Shown here: positions 8,509 to 17,004 of the stretch, one piece after another
How positions within the stretch are numbered: position 1 is the stretch's first letter
How the letters are laid out: every line of letters starts with the position of its first letter
Source of the DNA: Bryocella elongata
GTDB lineage: Bacteria; Acidobacteriota; Terriglobia; Terriglobales; Acidobacteriaceae
Assembly (NCBI RefSeq): GCF_900108185.1
Contig: NZ_FNVA01000005.1
Location: forward strand, 427,849-491,848
Reading direction: 5' to 3'
DNA length: 64,000 nt
Program-made: the position numbers and the translations under genes
The notes under the pieces: generated by a model
The model's database searches: none
The model's input: only the letters and a program-made list of their open reading frames with translations
What the model was told of the DNA's origin: nothing

Positions 8509-9963
8509 ATGAAGACGATTCACGTAATTGGCGGTGGGCTCGCTGGCCCGGAAGCCGCGTTGCAGGCGGCTGCGGCGGGTTGCAAGGTGGTGCTGTACGA
8601 GATGCGGCCGCATCGTTCGACGGAAGCGCACCTCACGTCGGACTTTGCGGAGCTGGTGTGCTCGAACTCGCTGAAGAGCGAGAGCGAGAACACCGCGCCG
8701 TGGCTCCTGAAGCAAGAGATGCGGCGTGCGGGCTCGTTCCTGCTGCGTGAGGCCGATGCGACGGCGGTTCCGGCTGGCCACGCGCTGGCGGTGGACCGCG
8801 TGGAGTTCTCGCGCCGCGTGGCAGAAGCGATTGCAGCGCATCCCAACATCGAGGTGCGTCGCGAAGAGGTTACGAAGCTCGAAGAGAACGATCCTGACCG
8901 CATCACGATCCTTGCCTCCGGGCCGCTGACAAGCGCTGCGCTGACGGCCGAGCTGACGCGGCTTACAGGCGCGTCGCAGCTGGCGTTTTACGACTCCATC
9001 TCGCCCATCGTGGATGCTTCCACCATCGACCGCGACAAGGTCTACATGGCTGCGCGCTGGGACAAGGGCACGGCGGACTACATCAACTGCCCGATGACGA
9101 AAGATGAGTACAACGCCTTTATCGACGCGCTGATCGAGGCTGAGCGTGTGCCGCATAAGTCATGGGAGCGCGTCGAAGAGGGGCCAGGGCCCAGGACCCA
9201 GGGCTCAGACAGCGACCCTGTGGCCGGCAACCGTGCGCAGTCTGGACCCTTGGCCCTGGACTCTGGACCCTCTGCTCCTAAACCCTCGTACTTCGAGGGC
9301 TGCCTGCCCATCGAGATCCTTGCAGGCCGCGGGCGCGACACGCTGCGTTTTGGCCCGATGAAGCCTGCGGGTCTCACCGACCCCAAAACCGGCCGTTGGC
9401 CCTACGCTTGTGTCCAGCTGCGGCAGGAGAACCTGCGCGCGGACAGTTACAACATCGTGGGCTTCCAGAACTCGCTGAAGTATGGCGCGCAGGACAAGGT
9501 GCTGCGGCTCATTCCGGGGCTGGAGAAGGCGACGTTTACGCGCTACGGGCAGATCCACCGCAACACGTACATCCATGCTCCCTCGCTGCTGACGGAGACG
9601 CTGCAGCTGCGCGAGCATCCCGGCGTGATGATCGCTGGCCAGCTCTCAGGCGTTGAAGGCTATACGGAGTCCATCGCCAGCGGGATGCTTGCCGGGCGAT
9701 ATGCGGCGGCGCTGGCTCGCGGCGTGCAGCCTGCGCCTGCGCCGCGGTTGAGCGCGAATGGAGCTCTCTCGCACTACATCACCCACGCCGAGGGGAAGAC
9801 CTTCCAGCCGGCCAACATCACCTTCGACCTGCTGGTGCCACTCGAAGAAGAGTTGCGCAAGAAGATCCGCGACAAGAAGGTACGCCACCGGATTCAGTGC
9901 GAGCGCGCGCTGGAGGCCTGGGACGTCTGGCTGGAGCGGAGTGCCGCAGCGCTGACGGCGTAG
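8509..9963 (+). CDS. trmFO: tRNA (uracil-54-C5)-methyltransferase, folate/FAD dependent, with in-frame repeat insertion
   Basis: 484 residues; TrmFO is usually about 435-450. It makes ribothymidine-54 in tRNA with methylenetetrahydrofolate and FADH2. The N-terminal FAD motif VIGGGLAGPEAALQAA, the block EMRPHRSTEAHLTSDFAELV, the substrate stretch LVCSNSLKSES and the C-terminal SGVEGYTESIASGMLAG are all intact. Between the conserved KSWE (residue 220) and YFEGCLPIE (from 261) there are about 36 extra residues rich in Gly, Pro and Ser. Their DNA (about 9182-9274) is a copy of the ccagggc-type heptad-word hairpin that otherwise sits in intergenic spacers. The frame is kept. The gene is probably functional, with a surface-loop insertion. 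Confidence 0.93.
   Translation: MKTIHVIGGGLAGPEAALQAAAAGCKVVLYEMRPHRSTEAHLTSDFAELVCSNSLKSESENTAPWLLKQEMRRAGSFLLREADATAVPAGHALAVDRVEFSRRVAEAIAAHPNIEVRREEVTKLEENDPDRITILASGPLTSAALTAELTRLTGASQLAFYDSISPIVDASTIDRDKVYMAARWDKGTADYINCPMTKDEYNAFIDALIEAERVPHKSWERVEEGPGPRTQGSDSDPVAGNRAQSGPLALDSGPSAPKPSYFEGCLPIEILAGRGRDTLRFGPMKPAGLTDPKTGRWPYACVQLRQENLRADSYNIVGFQNSLKYGAQDKVLRLIPGLEKATFTRYGQIHRNTYIHAPSLLTETLQLREHPGVMIAGQLSGVEGYTESIASGMLAGRYAAALARGVQPAPAPRLSANGALSHYITHAEGKTFQPANITFDLLVPLEEELRKKIRDKKVRHRIQCERALEAWDVWLERSAAALTA
9182..9274. repeat. heptad-word hairpin, CCAGGGC family, inserted in trmFO
   Basis: Left arm (9182-9212) reads as words CCAGGGC, CCAGGAC, CCAGGGC, TCAGACA. Right arm (9238-9274) carries the inverse words TCTGGAC, CCTTGGC, CCTGGAC, TCTGGAC. 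An 18-nt core of the right arm, TCTGGACCCTTGGCCCTG, is identical to the rpsJ-rplC spacer copy at 36365. The insertion is in frame within trmFO codons about 225-256. Confidence 0.85.
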
Positions 9964-10003
9964 CGTGCGCCAGGGCGGCGTGATAGCCTCCCGCTACACG
10001 TCC

Positions 10004-11065
10004 ATGCTGCCCCTCGACCCGATCCAGGCCATCTCGCCCGCGCTGCGCCGTACCGGGCATGTGTTGTTTACGCCGTTCCGCGTCGGGCGCACGTGGAAGC
10101 TCTGCGCGACCGCCTACCTGGGCTTCGCTTCGACACTTTTTGTGCCGTGGCCTCTGCTGTACCTCGCGGCGATTCCGTGGGTCCCCGTTGGGTTCAGGGT
10201 CTTTCTGGTCGTCGGTACCCTGGTGTTCACGGCGCTGTTCTTCTGGCTGTATCTCGTCTTTTCCCGCCTGCAGCTGGCGTTCTTTGACATCGTGGTTCAT
10301 CGTGGCGAGATGGTCGCGCCGGCGTGGCATCGGACGGCCCCTGCCCGGTGGAGATGGTCGCTGCTGAAGGCTGCAGTCGGGACCGCAATCTCCGCGGTCG
10401 TGGCCGTGCCATTTGGCGAAATCATCGTGAAGATGGTGCAAACCCTTCCCCGATTGAATTTGGCTCCTGGCCACCCGCCGGATCCGCGCCTCTTCGGCGC
10501 AATCTTCGGATTCGAGCTCTGCCTGCTTCTTGTCATGGGAATCATGCTGCTTGTGGGCGGGTTGCTCTCGGACTTCGTCATGCCGCCTCTGGCGTTGGAA
10601 GATGCCGGACTTGCTGAGGCCTTCCGCCGTCTCTGGGTGTTTGCCCGAACGTCTCCCGGCCAGCTGCTGGGCTACATCGCAATGAAGTTTGTGCTGTTCC
10701 TTGGCGGTTACATCGGCCTGAGCGTGGCGGTCAATTTGGTCCTGATGTTGGTGCTCCTGGTGGTGGCCGTCGTCGCGCTCCTGGGCTACGTTGTGCTGCA
10801 TGCGCTGGGAGTTGGGAATAACGCGATGCTGGTGATCGGGCTGGTGATCGGGATACCGATTTTGTACGGAAGCATGTTCTACTTCATGATCTATGGGGTC
10901 GGAATCCTGCTGACCTTTGACCGGGCGTATGCCGCATATTTCCTTGCCGGGCGTTATCCGTTGCTGGCGGAAGCTCTTGAACGGTCGACTCCGGCAGAGC
11001 CCCTTCGGTCTCCCATCGGGATGTGGCCTCCTCCGCCGCCGCCCGCTCCATCCGAATCGCAGTAG
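10004..11065 (+). CDS. multi-pass membrane protein, first of a tandem paralog pair
   Basis: 353 residues from the ATG at 10004. A GTG at 9965 is possible, but the paralog downstream starts with the same DAISPAW-type sequence (LDPIQAISPALRRT here), which fixes this start. At least six hydrophobic segments are visible, including VFLVVGTLVFTALFFWLYLV, ELCLLLVMGIMLLVGGLL and LVLMLVLLVVAVVALLGYVV. The C-terminus ends in a short proline-rich tail. Conserved between the pair: AYAAYFLAGRYPLL near the C-terminus and MPPLALEDAGLAEAFRR in the middle. I do not recognise a characterised family. It begins 40 nt after trmFO and may be co-transcribed with it. Confidence 0.7.
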   Translation: MLPLDPIQAISPALRRTGHVLFTPFRVGRTWKLCATAYLGFASTLFVPWPLLYLAAIPWVPVGFRVFLVVGTLVFTALFFWLYLVFSRLQLAFFDIVVHRGEMVAPAWHRTAPARWRWSLLKAAVGTAISAVVAVPFGEIIVKMVQTLPRLNLAPGHPPDPRLFGAIFGFELCLLLVMGIMLLVGGLLSDFVMPPLALEDAGLAEAFRRLWVFARTSPGQLLGYIAMKFVLFLGGYIGLSVAVNLVLMLVLLVVAVVALLGYVVLHALGVGNNAMLVIGLVIGIPILYGSMFYFMIYGVGILLTFDRAYAAYFLAGRYPLLAEALERSTPAEPLRSPIGMWPPPPPPAPSESQ

Positions 11066-11180
11066 GATTTGGCGCGGAACCACGAGCGTGCTCTCTGCGT
11101 AGAACAATGCGTACGATAGCGTTCGGACCTGGACTGGACTAGACTCACACCCGCAGGCCGATCTCTCCTCGAGGTGCAGC

Positions 11181-12242
11181 ATGCGTCCTCTCTCTGCGAT
11201 TGATGCGATCTCTCCCGCGTGGAATCACACGCGCAACCTGTTGTGGGCTCCGCGGAGCTGGCGGCTGTTGCTGAAGGTCGGCCTCGTCGCCGTGCTGGCC
11301 CAGATGGCCGGCTTCAATCTCTCTGGCAACAAGAATATGAACGGGCCCATGCACGGCGCTCATACCGGCCTGCCTGCGGGGATGGTTGCCGCGCTGGTGG
11401 CTGGCATCGTGGCCTTGGTGATCGCCGGCCTGGTGATATGGGCTGTGCTGTTCTATGTCGGCTCGCGCATGCAGTTTGTGCTGTTCGAGGTGGTGCTGCG
11501 GCGGGATACGACGATCGGGCCGATCTGGAGCCGGTACAGCGCGGCGACGTGGCGCTGGATCGCGCTCAAGCTGGCGTTCCTGGCGGTGGTGCTGCTGGCC
11601 CTTGCTCCCGTGCTGGTGCCGATGCTCGTGCATATGCTGCGCACATTACCTCACCTTTCGAAAGACCCTCGGCAGATCGCCGGGTTCTTCGTGGGAATGC
11701 TGGGCTACGGCATGGTGCTGTTCGTCGTGGGAACTCTGCTGGGAGCGGCGTATCGCCTGCTGGTGAGCTTCGCGCTGCCATCGATGGCGCTCGAAAGCAC
11801 AACGCTGCGCGAGACGGTGCGGCGGGTCTTCAACCTCGCGCAGGCGGAGCCGGTGGATATCTTCCTGTTCCTGCTGATGAACTTCCTGCTGTCACTGGCG
11901 GGAGCGATGGCCGGCGGGCTCGTGCTGGGTATCTTCGCTGTGGTGGTGGTGATCCCATTGGGGGGAGCGGGGGCGGTGCTCTGGGCGATCCTTCGCCACT
12001 CGGGCGTGGCCGGCCATGCCGTTCTGTACACCGGTGCGGGAGTTCTTGGACTCGTTGCAGTCGCCTTGATCGTCGTCACGGCGATCATTCTCTTCGGCTA
12101 CCTGTATACGTTCCTGCAAGCCTATGCGCTGTACTTTCTGGGCGGACGTTATCCCAGGGTGGGCGCGTATCTTGAGCCGCTGCTGCCTCCGGCGCCTGCG
12201 TACGTCCCGGCTTCGGGCTTTGCAGCTCCACCGGCCTCTTAG
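11181..12242 (+). CDS. multi-pass membrane protein, second of a tandem paralog pair
   Basis: 353 residues, the same length as its upstream neighbour and related to it: PLSAIDAISPAWNHT at the N-terminus, LPSMALESTTLRETVRRVF in the middle and AYALYFLGGRYPRV near the end align with the partner. Several hydrophobic segments follow a similar order (GMVAALVAGIVALVIAGLVI, LAFLAVVLLALAPVLVPML, AVLYTGAGVLGLVAVALIVV). The function is unknown; a duplicated membrane carrier or anchor is possible. A 12-bp hairpin 40 nt downstream probably terminates the pair. Confidence 0.7.
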   Translation: MRPLSAIDAISPAWNHTRNLLWAPRSWRLLLKVGLVAVLAQMAGFNLSGNKNMNGPMHGAHTGLPAGMVAALVAGIVALVIAGLVIWAVLFYVGSRMQFVLFEVVLRRDTTIGPIWSRYSAATWRWIALKLAFLAVVLLALAPVLVPMLVHMLRTLPHLSKDPRQIAGFFVGMLGYGMVLFVVGTLLGAAYRLLVSFALPSMALESTTLRETVRRVFNLAQAEPVDIFLFLLMNFLLSLAGAMAGGLVLGIFAVVVVIPLGGAGAVLWAILRHSGVAGHAVLYTGAGVLGLVAVALIVVTAIILFGYLYTFLQAYALYFLGGRYPRVGAYLEPLLPPAPAYVPASGFAAPPAS

Positions 12243-12282
12243 AGGCTGCAATCGACATGCAAACAGGGCAATGGCCTCCACT

Positions 12283-12315
12283 CACAGGCTGCGCAGGAAA
12301 CTGGCGCAGCCTGTG
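12283..12315 (+). terminator. hairpin downstream of tandem membrane genes
   Basis: Perfect 12-bp stem (CACAGGCTGCGC and complement, 12283-12294 and 12304-12315) with a 9-nt loop, followed by a weak T-containing stretch. It separates the membrane pair from the secreted esterase. Confidence 0.6.
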
Positions 12316-12370
12316 CACTTTAGCGCTTCGTATTGACGTGCTTTGGGGTTTGGGTGAATCATCCTCCCTG

Positions 12371-13321
12371 ATGAAGAAAACGTTGTCCCGCCCCTCTCTT
12401 GCGCGGTTTGCCCTCTTGGCAGCGCTGGCTACCGCCACGATGCTGGGGGCTGCTCCTGGCGCTGCCCTGGCCCAGGCACCTGCCCGGAACCTGCCCCTGT
12501 GGGACGGCCCCGCACCCCTCGCCAAGGGTACAGCCTTCGGCACCGAGACCCTCACCACCGACATCCCGTCGATCGATGTCTTTCTTCCTGCGGAGAACCC
12601 GACGGAGACTGGGGTGCTGGTAATCCCGGGCGGCGGTTACACGCACGAGGCGATCAACAAGGAAGGCACGTTGATCGCGCAGTGGCTCAACGCGCGTGGG
12701 GTCGCGGCCTTCGTGCTGCACTATCGCGTGGCCCCCTATACCTATCCCGCGCCACTGTTGGACGGCATGCGCGCGATGCGTGTGATCCGCTCGCGGGCGA
12801 CGGAGTTTGGCCTCGGTGAGGACCGCATCGGCGTGTGGGGATTCTCGGCTGGCGGGCATCTCGCCTCGGTGCTGGCCACGCACTTCGATGAGACGCTTCC
12901 GGACACGTCCTCGCTCCCGACGGACGCGATCGACAAGCTCTCCGACAAGCCGGCGTTTGCCGCGCTGGCCTACCCGGTGATCAGCATGGATCCGGCGATC
13001 ACGCACATGGGCTCTCATGATTCGCTGCTGGGCAAGGAGGCGGATCCAAAGATGCAGGCTCTGTTCTCCAGCGAGCTGCAGGTGAAGGACACTACCCCTC
13101 CGGTCTTCCTGTTTGCGACGACCGATGACAAGACCGTGCCGGTGATCAACTCGGTCCGCTTCTACGAGGCCTGCGCCGCGCATCATGTCGAAGTGGAGAT
13201 GCACCTCTTCGAGCACGGGCCGCACGGGATGGGACTCGCGGTCGGCAAGCCCGGGGTCGAGGCGTGGACCGAGGAACTGGCTACATGGATGCGCATCCAC
13301 GGCTGGATGGCGAAGCCCTGA
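12371..13321 (+). CDS. secreted alpha/beta-hydrolase (acetylxylan-esterase-like)
   Basis: 316 residues from the ATG at 12371, where a signal peptide begins (MKKTLSRPS, alanine-rich core, cleavage near LAQAP). The fold matches the BD-FAE/esterase-lipase group: oxyanion-hole motif VLVIPGGGYTHEA, nucleophile elbow GFSAGGH (Ser159), then ATTDDKTVPVINS with the likely acid and FEHGPHGMG with the likely catalytic His. Related enzymes deacetylate plant polysaccharides. The adjacent GH51 arabinofuranosidase starts 52 nt downstream on the same strand, so the two probably form a hemicellulose side-chain-removal unit. Substrate inferred from context. Confidence 0.85.
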   Translation: MKKTLSRPSLARFALLAALATATMLGAAPGAALAQAPARNLPLWDGPAPLAKGTAFGTETLTTDIPSIDVFLPAENPTETGVLVIPGGGYTHEAINKEGTLIAQWLNARGVAAFVLHYRVAPYTYPAPLLDGMRAMRVIRSRATEFGLGEDRIGVWGFSAGGHLASVLATHFDETLPDTSSLPTDAIDKLSDKPAFAALAYPVISMDPAITHMGSHDSLLGKEADPKMQALFSSELQVKDTTPPVFLFATTDDKTVPVINSVRFYEACAAHHVEVEMHLFEHGPHGMGLAVGKPGVEAWTEELATWMRIHGWMAKP

Positions 13322-13373
13322 CGCTGTGCGTGAAGCATAAAAGACTTCCCAAGAGATTGAGAACGGAGAGAAC

Positions 13374-15299
13374 ATGACCAGCAAGTGGCTTGGAGTGATG
13401 TGCGCCTCGGTAATGATGGCATCGCCCGCAGCAGGCTTCGCGCAGGAGTCGCATCCGGATGCAGCGAAGCTGACGATTGATGTGAAGGACATCGTGCATC
13501 CGGTGAGTCCGATGCTGTATGGCCTGATGACCGAGGAGATCAACCACTCGTACGAGGGCGGTCTCTACGCCGAACTGATCTCGAACCGCACCTTCCGCGG
13601 CGACTGGGCTGGCCTGCAGCGTTGGGAGATCGCGCGTCACGGGAACGCTGAGGCTACGCTCTCGATCGACAAGACCACGGGCCCGAGCGCTGCCCTGAAC
13701 TACAGCGCGAAGCTGGTGGTGGCCTCGGCGACGGAAAGCAACGTGGCGGGGCTGGGCAATCCGGGCTGGTGGGGCATTGGCCTGAAGGCACACACCGAAT
13801 ACAAAGGCTCGTTCTATGCCAAATCAGAAAGCCTCAGCGGTCCGCTGACCGTGAAGCTGATTGGCAACAAGAGTGGCCTCACAATGGCCGAGACCAAGGT
13901 GGACCTCAAAGGGGGAGACTGGAAGCAGTACACCTACACGTTGAAGACGGGCTCCATCGCGGCCTCAGCGGAGAACCACATCGAGTTCACGGTCTCACAG
14001 CCGGGCACGTTGTGGCTCCAGTCCGTCTCGCTGATGCCGCCCACCTATGCGAATCGCGAGAACGGCAACCGCATCGACCTGATGGAGAAGATGGCGGCGA
14101 TGAAGCCGACGTTCATCCGTCTGCCCGGCGGGAACTATCTCGAAGGCGACAAGCTGCAGGACTGGTACGACTTCAAGGAGACCATCGGGCCGCTCGTGGA
14201 TCGCCCCGGGCATCAGGCTCCATGGAGCTACTGGTCGACCGATGGCTTTGGCCTGCTTGAGTTCCTCGAGTGGTGTGAAGACCTGAAGGTGGAACCGGTG
14301 CTGGCGGTGTATGCGGGCTACTCGCTGAAGGGCGAGCACGTGAAGGCGGGCAAAGACCTGGAGCCTTACGTGCAGGCGGCGCTGGATGAGGTCGAGTACG
14401 TGACCGGCGACGTAAGCACCAAGTGGGGTGCAGAGCGCGCCAAGGATGGCCACCCGAAGCCGTTCCCGCTGCATTACATCGAGGTGGGCAACGAGGATTG
14501 GCTCGACCACAGTGGAAGCTACAAGGAGCGCTGGCCGCAGTTTGCACGCGCGTTGCACACGAAGTATCCGCAGTACAAGCTGATTGCGACCGAGCCGGTG
14601 AAGGCGACGGACAAGCTCGAAGAGCCTGAGGTCGTCGACGACCACTACTACAAGCACACGGCGGACATGCTGGACTTCACGAAGCACTACGACGATGCGC
14701 CGCGCACCGGGCCCAAGATCTTCGTGGGTGAGTGGGCGACGCTGGCAGGTTCGCCGACGCCGAACTTCGGTGCGGCGCTGGCGGACTCGGCGTGGATGAC
14801 GTCGATGGAGCGCAACAGCGATCTCATCATCATGAGTGCGTATGCTCCTCTGCTGGTGAACGTGAATCCGCAGGGTTCGCAGTGGGGCACGAACCTCATC
14901 GGCTTCGATGCGCAGACGAGCTTCGGCTCACCCAGCTACTACGCGCAGGTGATGTTTGCGGAACACCTGGGCGATGGTGTGCCGAAGTCGACGATCACCG
15001 AGGCCGGCCCGAGGTTCTACTACTCCGCGACGGTGGACTCGAAGACGAGCACGCTGCACCTGAAGTTCGTGAACGCGAGCGACAAGGAGCAGCCGCTCGA
15101 GGTGGAGCTGACAGGTCTGACCGGCCTGCATGTGGCCAAGCTCACGTCGCTTCATGGGGCCAGTTACGAGGCCACGAACACGATCACCGAGCCCAGCATT
15201 GTACGGCCACTGCTGTCCTCATCGCAGGTGCAGGGCAGCTCATGGAGTCATACAGTGCCGGCGTTGACGATTCAGACGGTGGATGTGGTGTTGAAGTGA
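13374..15299 (+). CDS. GH51 alpha-L-arabinofuranosidase, secreted
   Basis: 641 residues with a signal peptide ending near GFAQE. It releases arabinofuranose from arabinoxylan or arabinan. The catalytic domain begins early (VSPMLYGLMTEEINHSYEGGLYAEL), is interrupted by a carbohydrate-binding-like beta domain (about 85-220, with VKLIGNKSGLTMAETKV), and resumes with FIRLPGGNYLEGD. The acid/base glutamate is in IEVGNEDWLD (Glu374) and the nucleophile in FVGEWATLAG (Glu453). The C-terminal beta domain contains LKFVNASDKEQPLEVEL, the usual GH51 end. Length is typical for the CBM-containing subgroup. A strong hairpin element separates it from convergent icd. Confidence 0.92.
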   Translation: MTSKWLGVMCASVMMASPAAGFAQESHPDAAKLTIDVKDIVHPVSPMLYGLMTEEINHSYEGGLYAELISNRTFRGDWAGLQRWEIARHGNAEATLSIDKTTGPSAALNYSAKLVVASATESNVAGLGNPGWWGIGLKAHTEYKGSFYAKSESLSGPLTVKLIGNKSGLTMAETKVDLKGGDWKQYTYTLKTGSIAASAENHIEFTVSQPGTLWLQSVSLMPPTYANRENGNRIDLMEKMAAMKPTFIRLPGGNYLEGDKLQDWYDFKETIGPLVDRPGHQAPWSYWSTDGFGLLEFLEWCEDLKVEPVLAVYAGYSLKGEHVKAGKDLEPYVQAALDEVEYVTGDVSTKWGAERAKDGHPKPFPLHYIEVGNEDWLDHSGSYKERWPQFARALHTKYPQYKLIATEPVKATDKLEEPEVVDDHYYKHTADMLDFTKHYDDAPRTGPKIFVGEWATLAGSPTPNFGAALADSAWMTSMERNSDLIIMSAYAPLLVNVNPQGSQWGTNLIGFDAQTSFGSPSYYAQVMFAEHLGDGVPKSTITEAGPRFYYSATVDSKTSTLHLKFVNASDKEQPLEVELTGLTGLHVAKLTSLHGASYEATNTITEPSIVRPLLSSSQVQGSSWSHTVPALTIQTVDVVLK

Positions 15300-15310
15300 G
15301 TAGAGATCAG

Positions 15311-15407
15311 TGAGTAGTGAGTAGTGAGTAGTGAAGAAAAGCACAAGGGCTGACGGCATTCGTCAGCCCTTGTGTCTTGCCTCTACTCACTATTCACTGC
15401 TCACTGC
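15311..15407. repeat. heptad-word hairpin, GTGAGTA family, with bidirectional terminator core
   Basis: Outer arms are tandem 7-nt words (TGAGTAG three times on the left; CTACTCA, CTATTCA, CTGCTCA on the right). Inside them is a perfect 13-bp stem ACAAGGGCTGACG (15343-15355) with its complement at 15361-15373 and a 5-nt loop. It lies between the convergent stops of the GH51 gene and icd, so it should terminate both. Confidence 0.85.
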
Positions 15408-15409
15408 CC

Positions 15410-16810
15410 TTACATGTTCTCAATCATCCGCGTAGCAAACTCGCTGGTCTTCGCCTTCGTCGCGCCCTGCATCTGGCGCTCGAAGTCATAGGTCACGTAC
15501 TTCTGCCCGATGGTCTTCTCCATCGAGCTTTCGATCATGCGTGCGGCTTCCTTCCAGCCGAGGAAGTCGAACATCATCACACCGGAGAGCATCACCGAGC
15601 CGGGGTTGATGACGTCCTTATCGGCATACTTCGGTGCGGTGCCGTGGGTGGCTTCGAAGACCGCGTAGCCATCGCCGATGTTGGCTCCGGGAGCGATGCC
15701 GAGGCCGCCGACCTGCGCCGCTGCGGCGTCGGAGATGTAGTCGCCGTTGAGATTCGTCGTCGCCAGCACGCTGTAATCACTGGGCCGGATGATGATCTGC
15801 TGGAAGATCGAGTCGGCGATGCGGTCGTTCACGAGGATCTTCGACTTCCACGCGCCGTTGCCATGCGTGGCGCCAATCCTGGTGATCACGTCGTTGACTT
15901 CGGCGATGATGGAATCGCTGAATGCCTTGGGCGCGAAGTCGATGCCGGGCTCGATCATGGCGGCGTTGGCTTCGGCGGTCAGGCCGGGGTTGGCGTCGAG
16001 GTTGCCGAGGATCCAGCTCTCGCGCTCGGTGACCGTCTGATCACGGAACTCCTGCGTGGCGACCTCGTAACCCCAGTCGCGGAAGGCGCCTTCGGTGAAC
16101 TTCTGGATGTTGCCCTTGTGCACCAGCGTGACGGTCTTCAGTTTGTTCTCGAGCGCATGCTTGATGGCGGCGCGAACCAGGCGCTTGGAGCCGGTGATGG
16201 AGATGGGCTTCACGCCCACGCCGGAGTCAAGACGGACCTTCTTCTTGGTGCCCTGCAGCATCTCGTTGTTGACGAAGAAGATGAACTTCTCGGCCTCGGG
16301 TGTGCCTTCGCGGAACTCGATGCCGGCGTAGATGTCTTCCGTGTTCTCGCGGAAGATGACGATGTCGACGAGCTCAGGATGCTTCACCGGGCTGGGCACA
16401 CCGGCGTAGTACTTCACCGGGCGGATGCACTGGTAGAGATCCATGAGCTGGCGCAGCGCGACGTTCAGCGAGCGGATGCCGCCGCCGACGGGTGTGGTCA
16501 GCGGTCCCTTGATGGAGACGCGGAAGTCTACCGTCGCCTTGACGGTGTCGTCGGGCAGCCAGTTCTGCGTCTGGCGGAACGCCTTCTCCCCCGCGAGCAC
16601 CTCGTACCAGGCCACCTTGCGCTTGCCGCCATAGGCCTTTTCGACCGCGGCGTCGAAGACACGCTGCGAGGCCTTCCAGATATCGCGGCCGGTGCCATCG
16701 CCTTCGATGAAGGGAATGATGGGGTTATCGGGCACCTGGTACTGGCCGTCGGTGTACTGGATGGCTGCGCCGTCGGTGGGCACGGGAATGCCGTTGTAGC
16801 TGGTCTGCAT
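15410..16810 (-). CDS. icd: isocitrate dehydrogenase (NADP+)
   Basis: 466 residues from the ATG at 16810, preceded by AGGAG-type sequence; the longer upstream frame is shadow. Catalyses oxidative decarboxylation of isocitrate in the TCA cycle. Visible: [24 protein letters not shown] (the serine that IDH kinase modifies in E. coli is kept), [16 protein letters not shown]-type [22 protein letters not shown] and HGTAPKYA, where the Lys-Tyr pair signals NADP preference. Compared with E. coli Icd there is an insertion of about 45 residues ([19 protein letters not shown] onward), as I remember from cyanobacterial Icd. Convergent with GH51; a symporter gene precedes it on the same strand. Confidence 0.93.
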   Translation of the reverse strand: MQTSYNGIPVPTDGAAIQYTDGQYQVPDNPIIPFIEGDGTGRDIWKASQRVFDAAVEKAYGGKRKVAWYEVLAGEKAFRQTQNWLPDDTVKATVDFRVSIKGPLTTPVGGGIRSLNVALRQLMDLYQCIRPVKYYAGVPSPVKHPELVDIVIFRENTEDIYAGIEFREGTPEAEKFIFFVNNEMLQGTKKKVRLDSGVGVKPISITGSKRLVRAAIKHALENKLKTVTLVHKGNIQKFTEGAFRDWGYEVATQEFRDQTVTERESWILGNLDANPGLTAEANAAMIEPGIDFAPKAFSDSIIAEVNDVITRIGATHGNGAWKSKILVNDRIADSIFQQIIIRPSDYSVLATTNLNGDYISDAAAAQVGGLGIAPGANIGDGYAVFEATHGTAPKYADKDVINPGSVMLSGVMMFDFLGWKEAARMIESSMEKTIGQKYVTYDFERQMQGATKAKTSEFATRMIENM

Positions 16811-17004
16811 GAGGAGTCCTCGCCTTTCGGGGTCGCGGGCGGGGAGGTTTGGGTTGCGCGCCCGCGCGTGGCGCAAGGCTCCGCAAACGTGCGGAAACCC
16901 GCGTCAATTCTGGGGCGAAGCATAGCACCGCGATTTTAGAGGTGACAATGATTCTCGTCACAGACGCGCGATCATCGCGCGTGGTGTCCCGCAACGGGGA
17001 GAGG

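Noticed and set aside
15377..16939. 520-codon open frame on the plus strand opposite icd
   Set aside because: Antisense frame of a high-GC gene; composition is His/Arg/Asp rich without family motifs, while icd on the other strand is complete and conserved.
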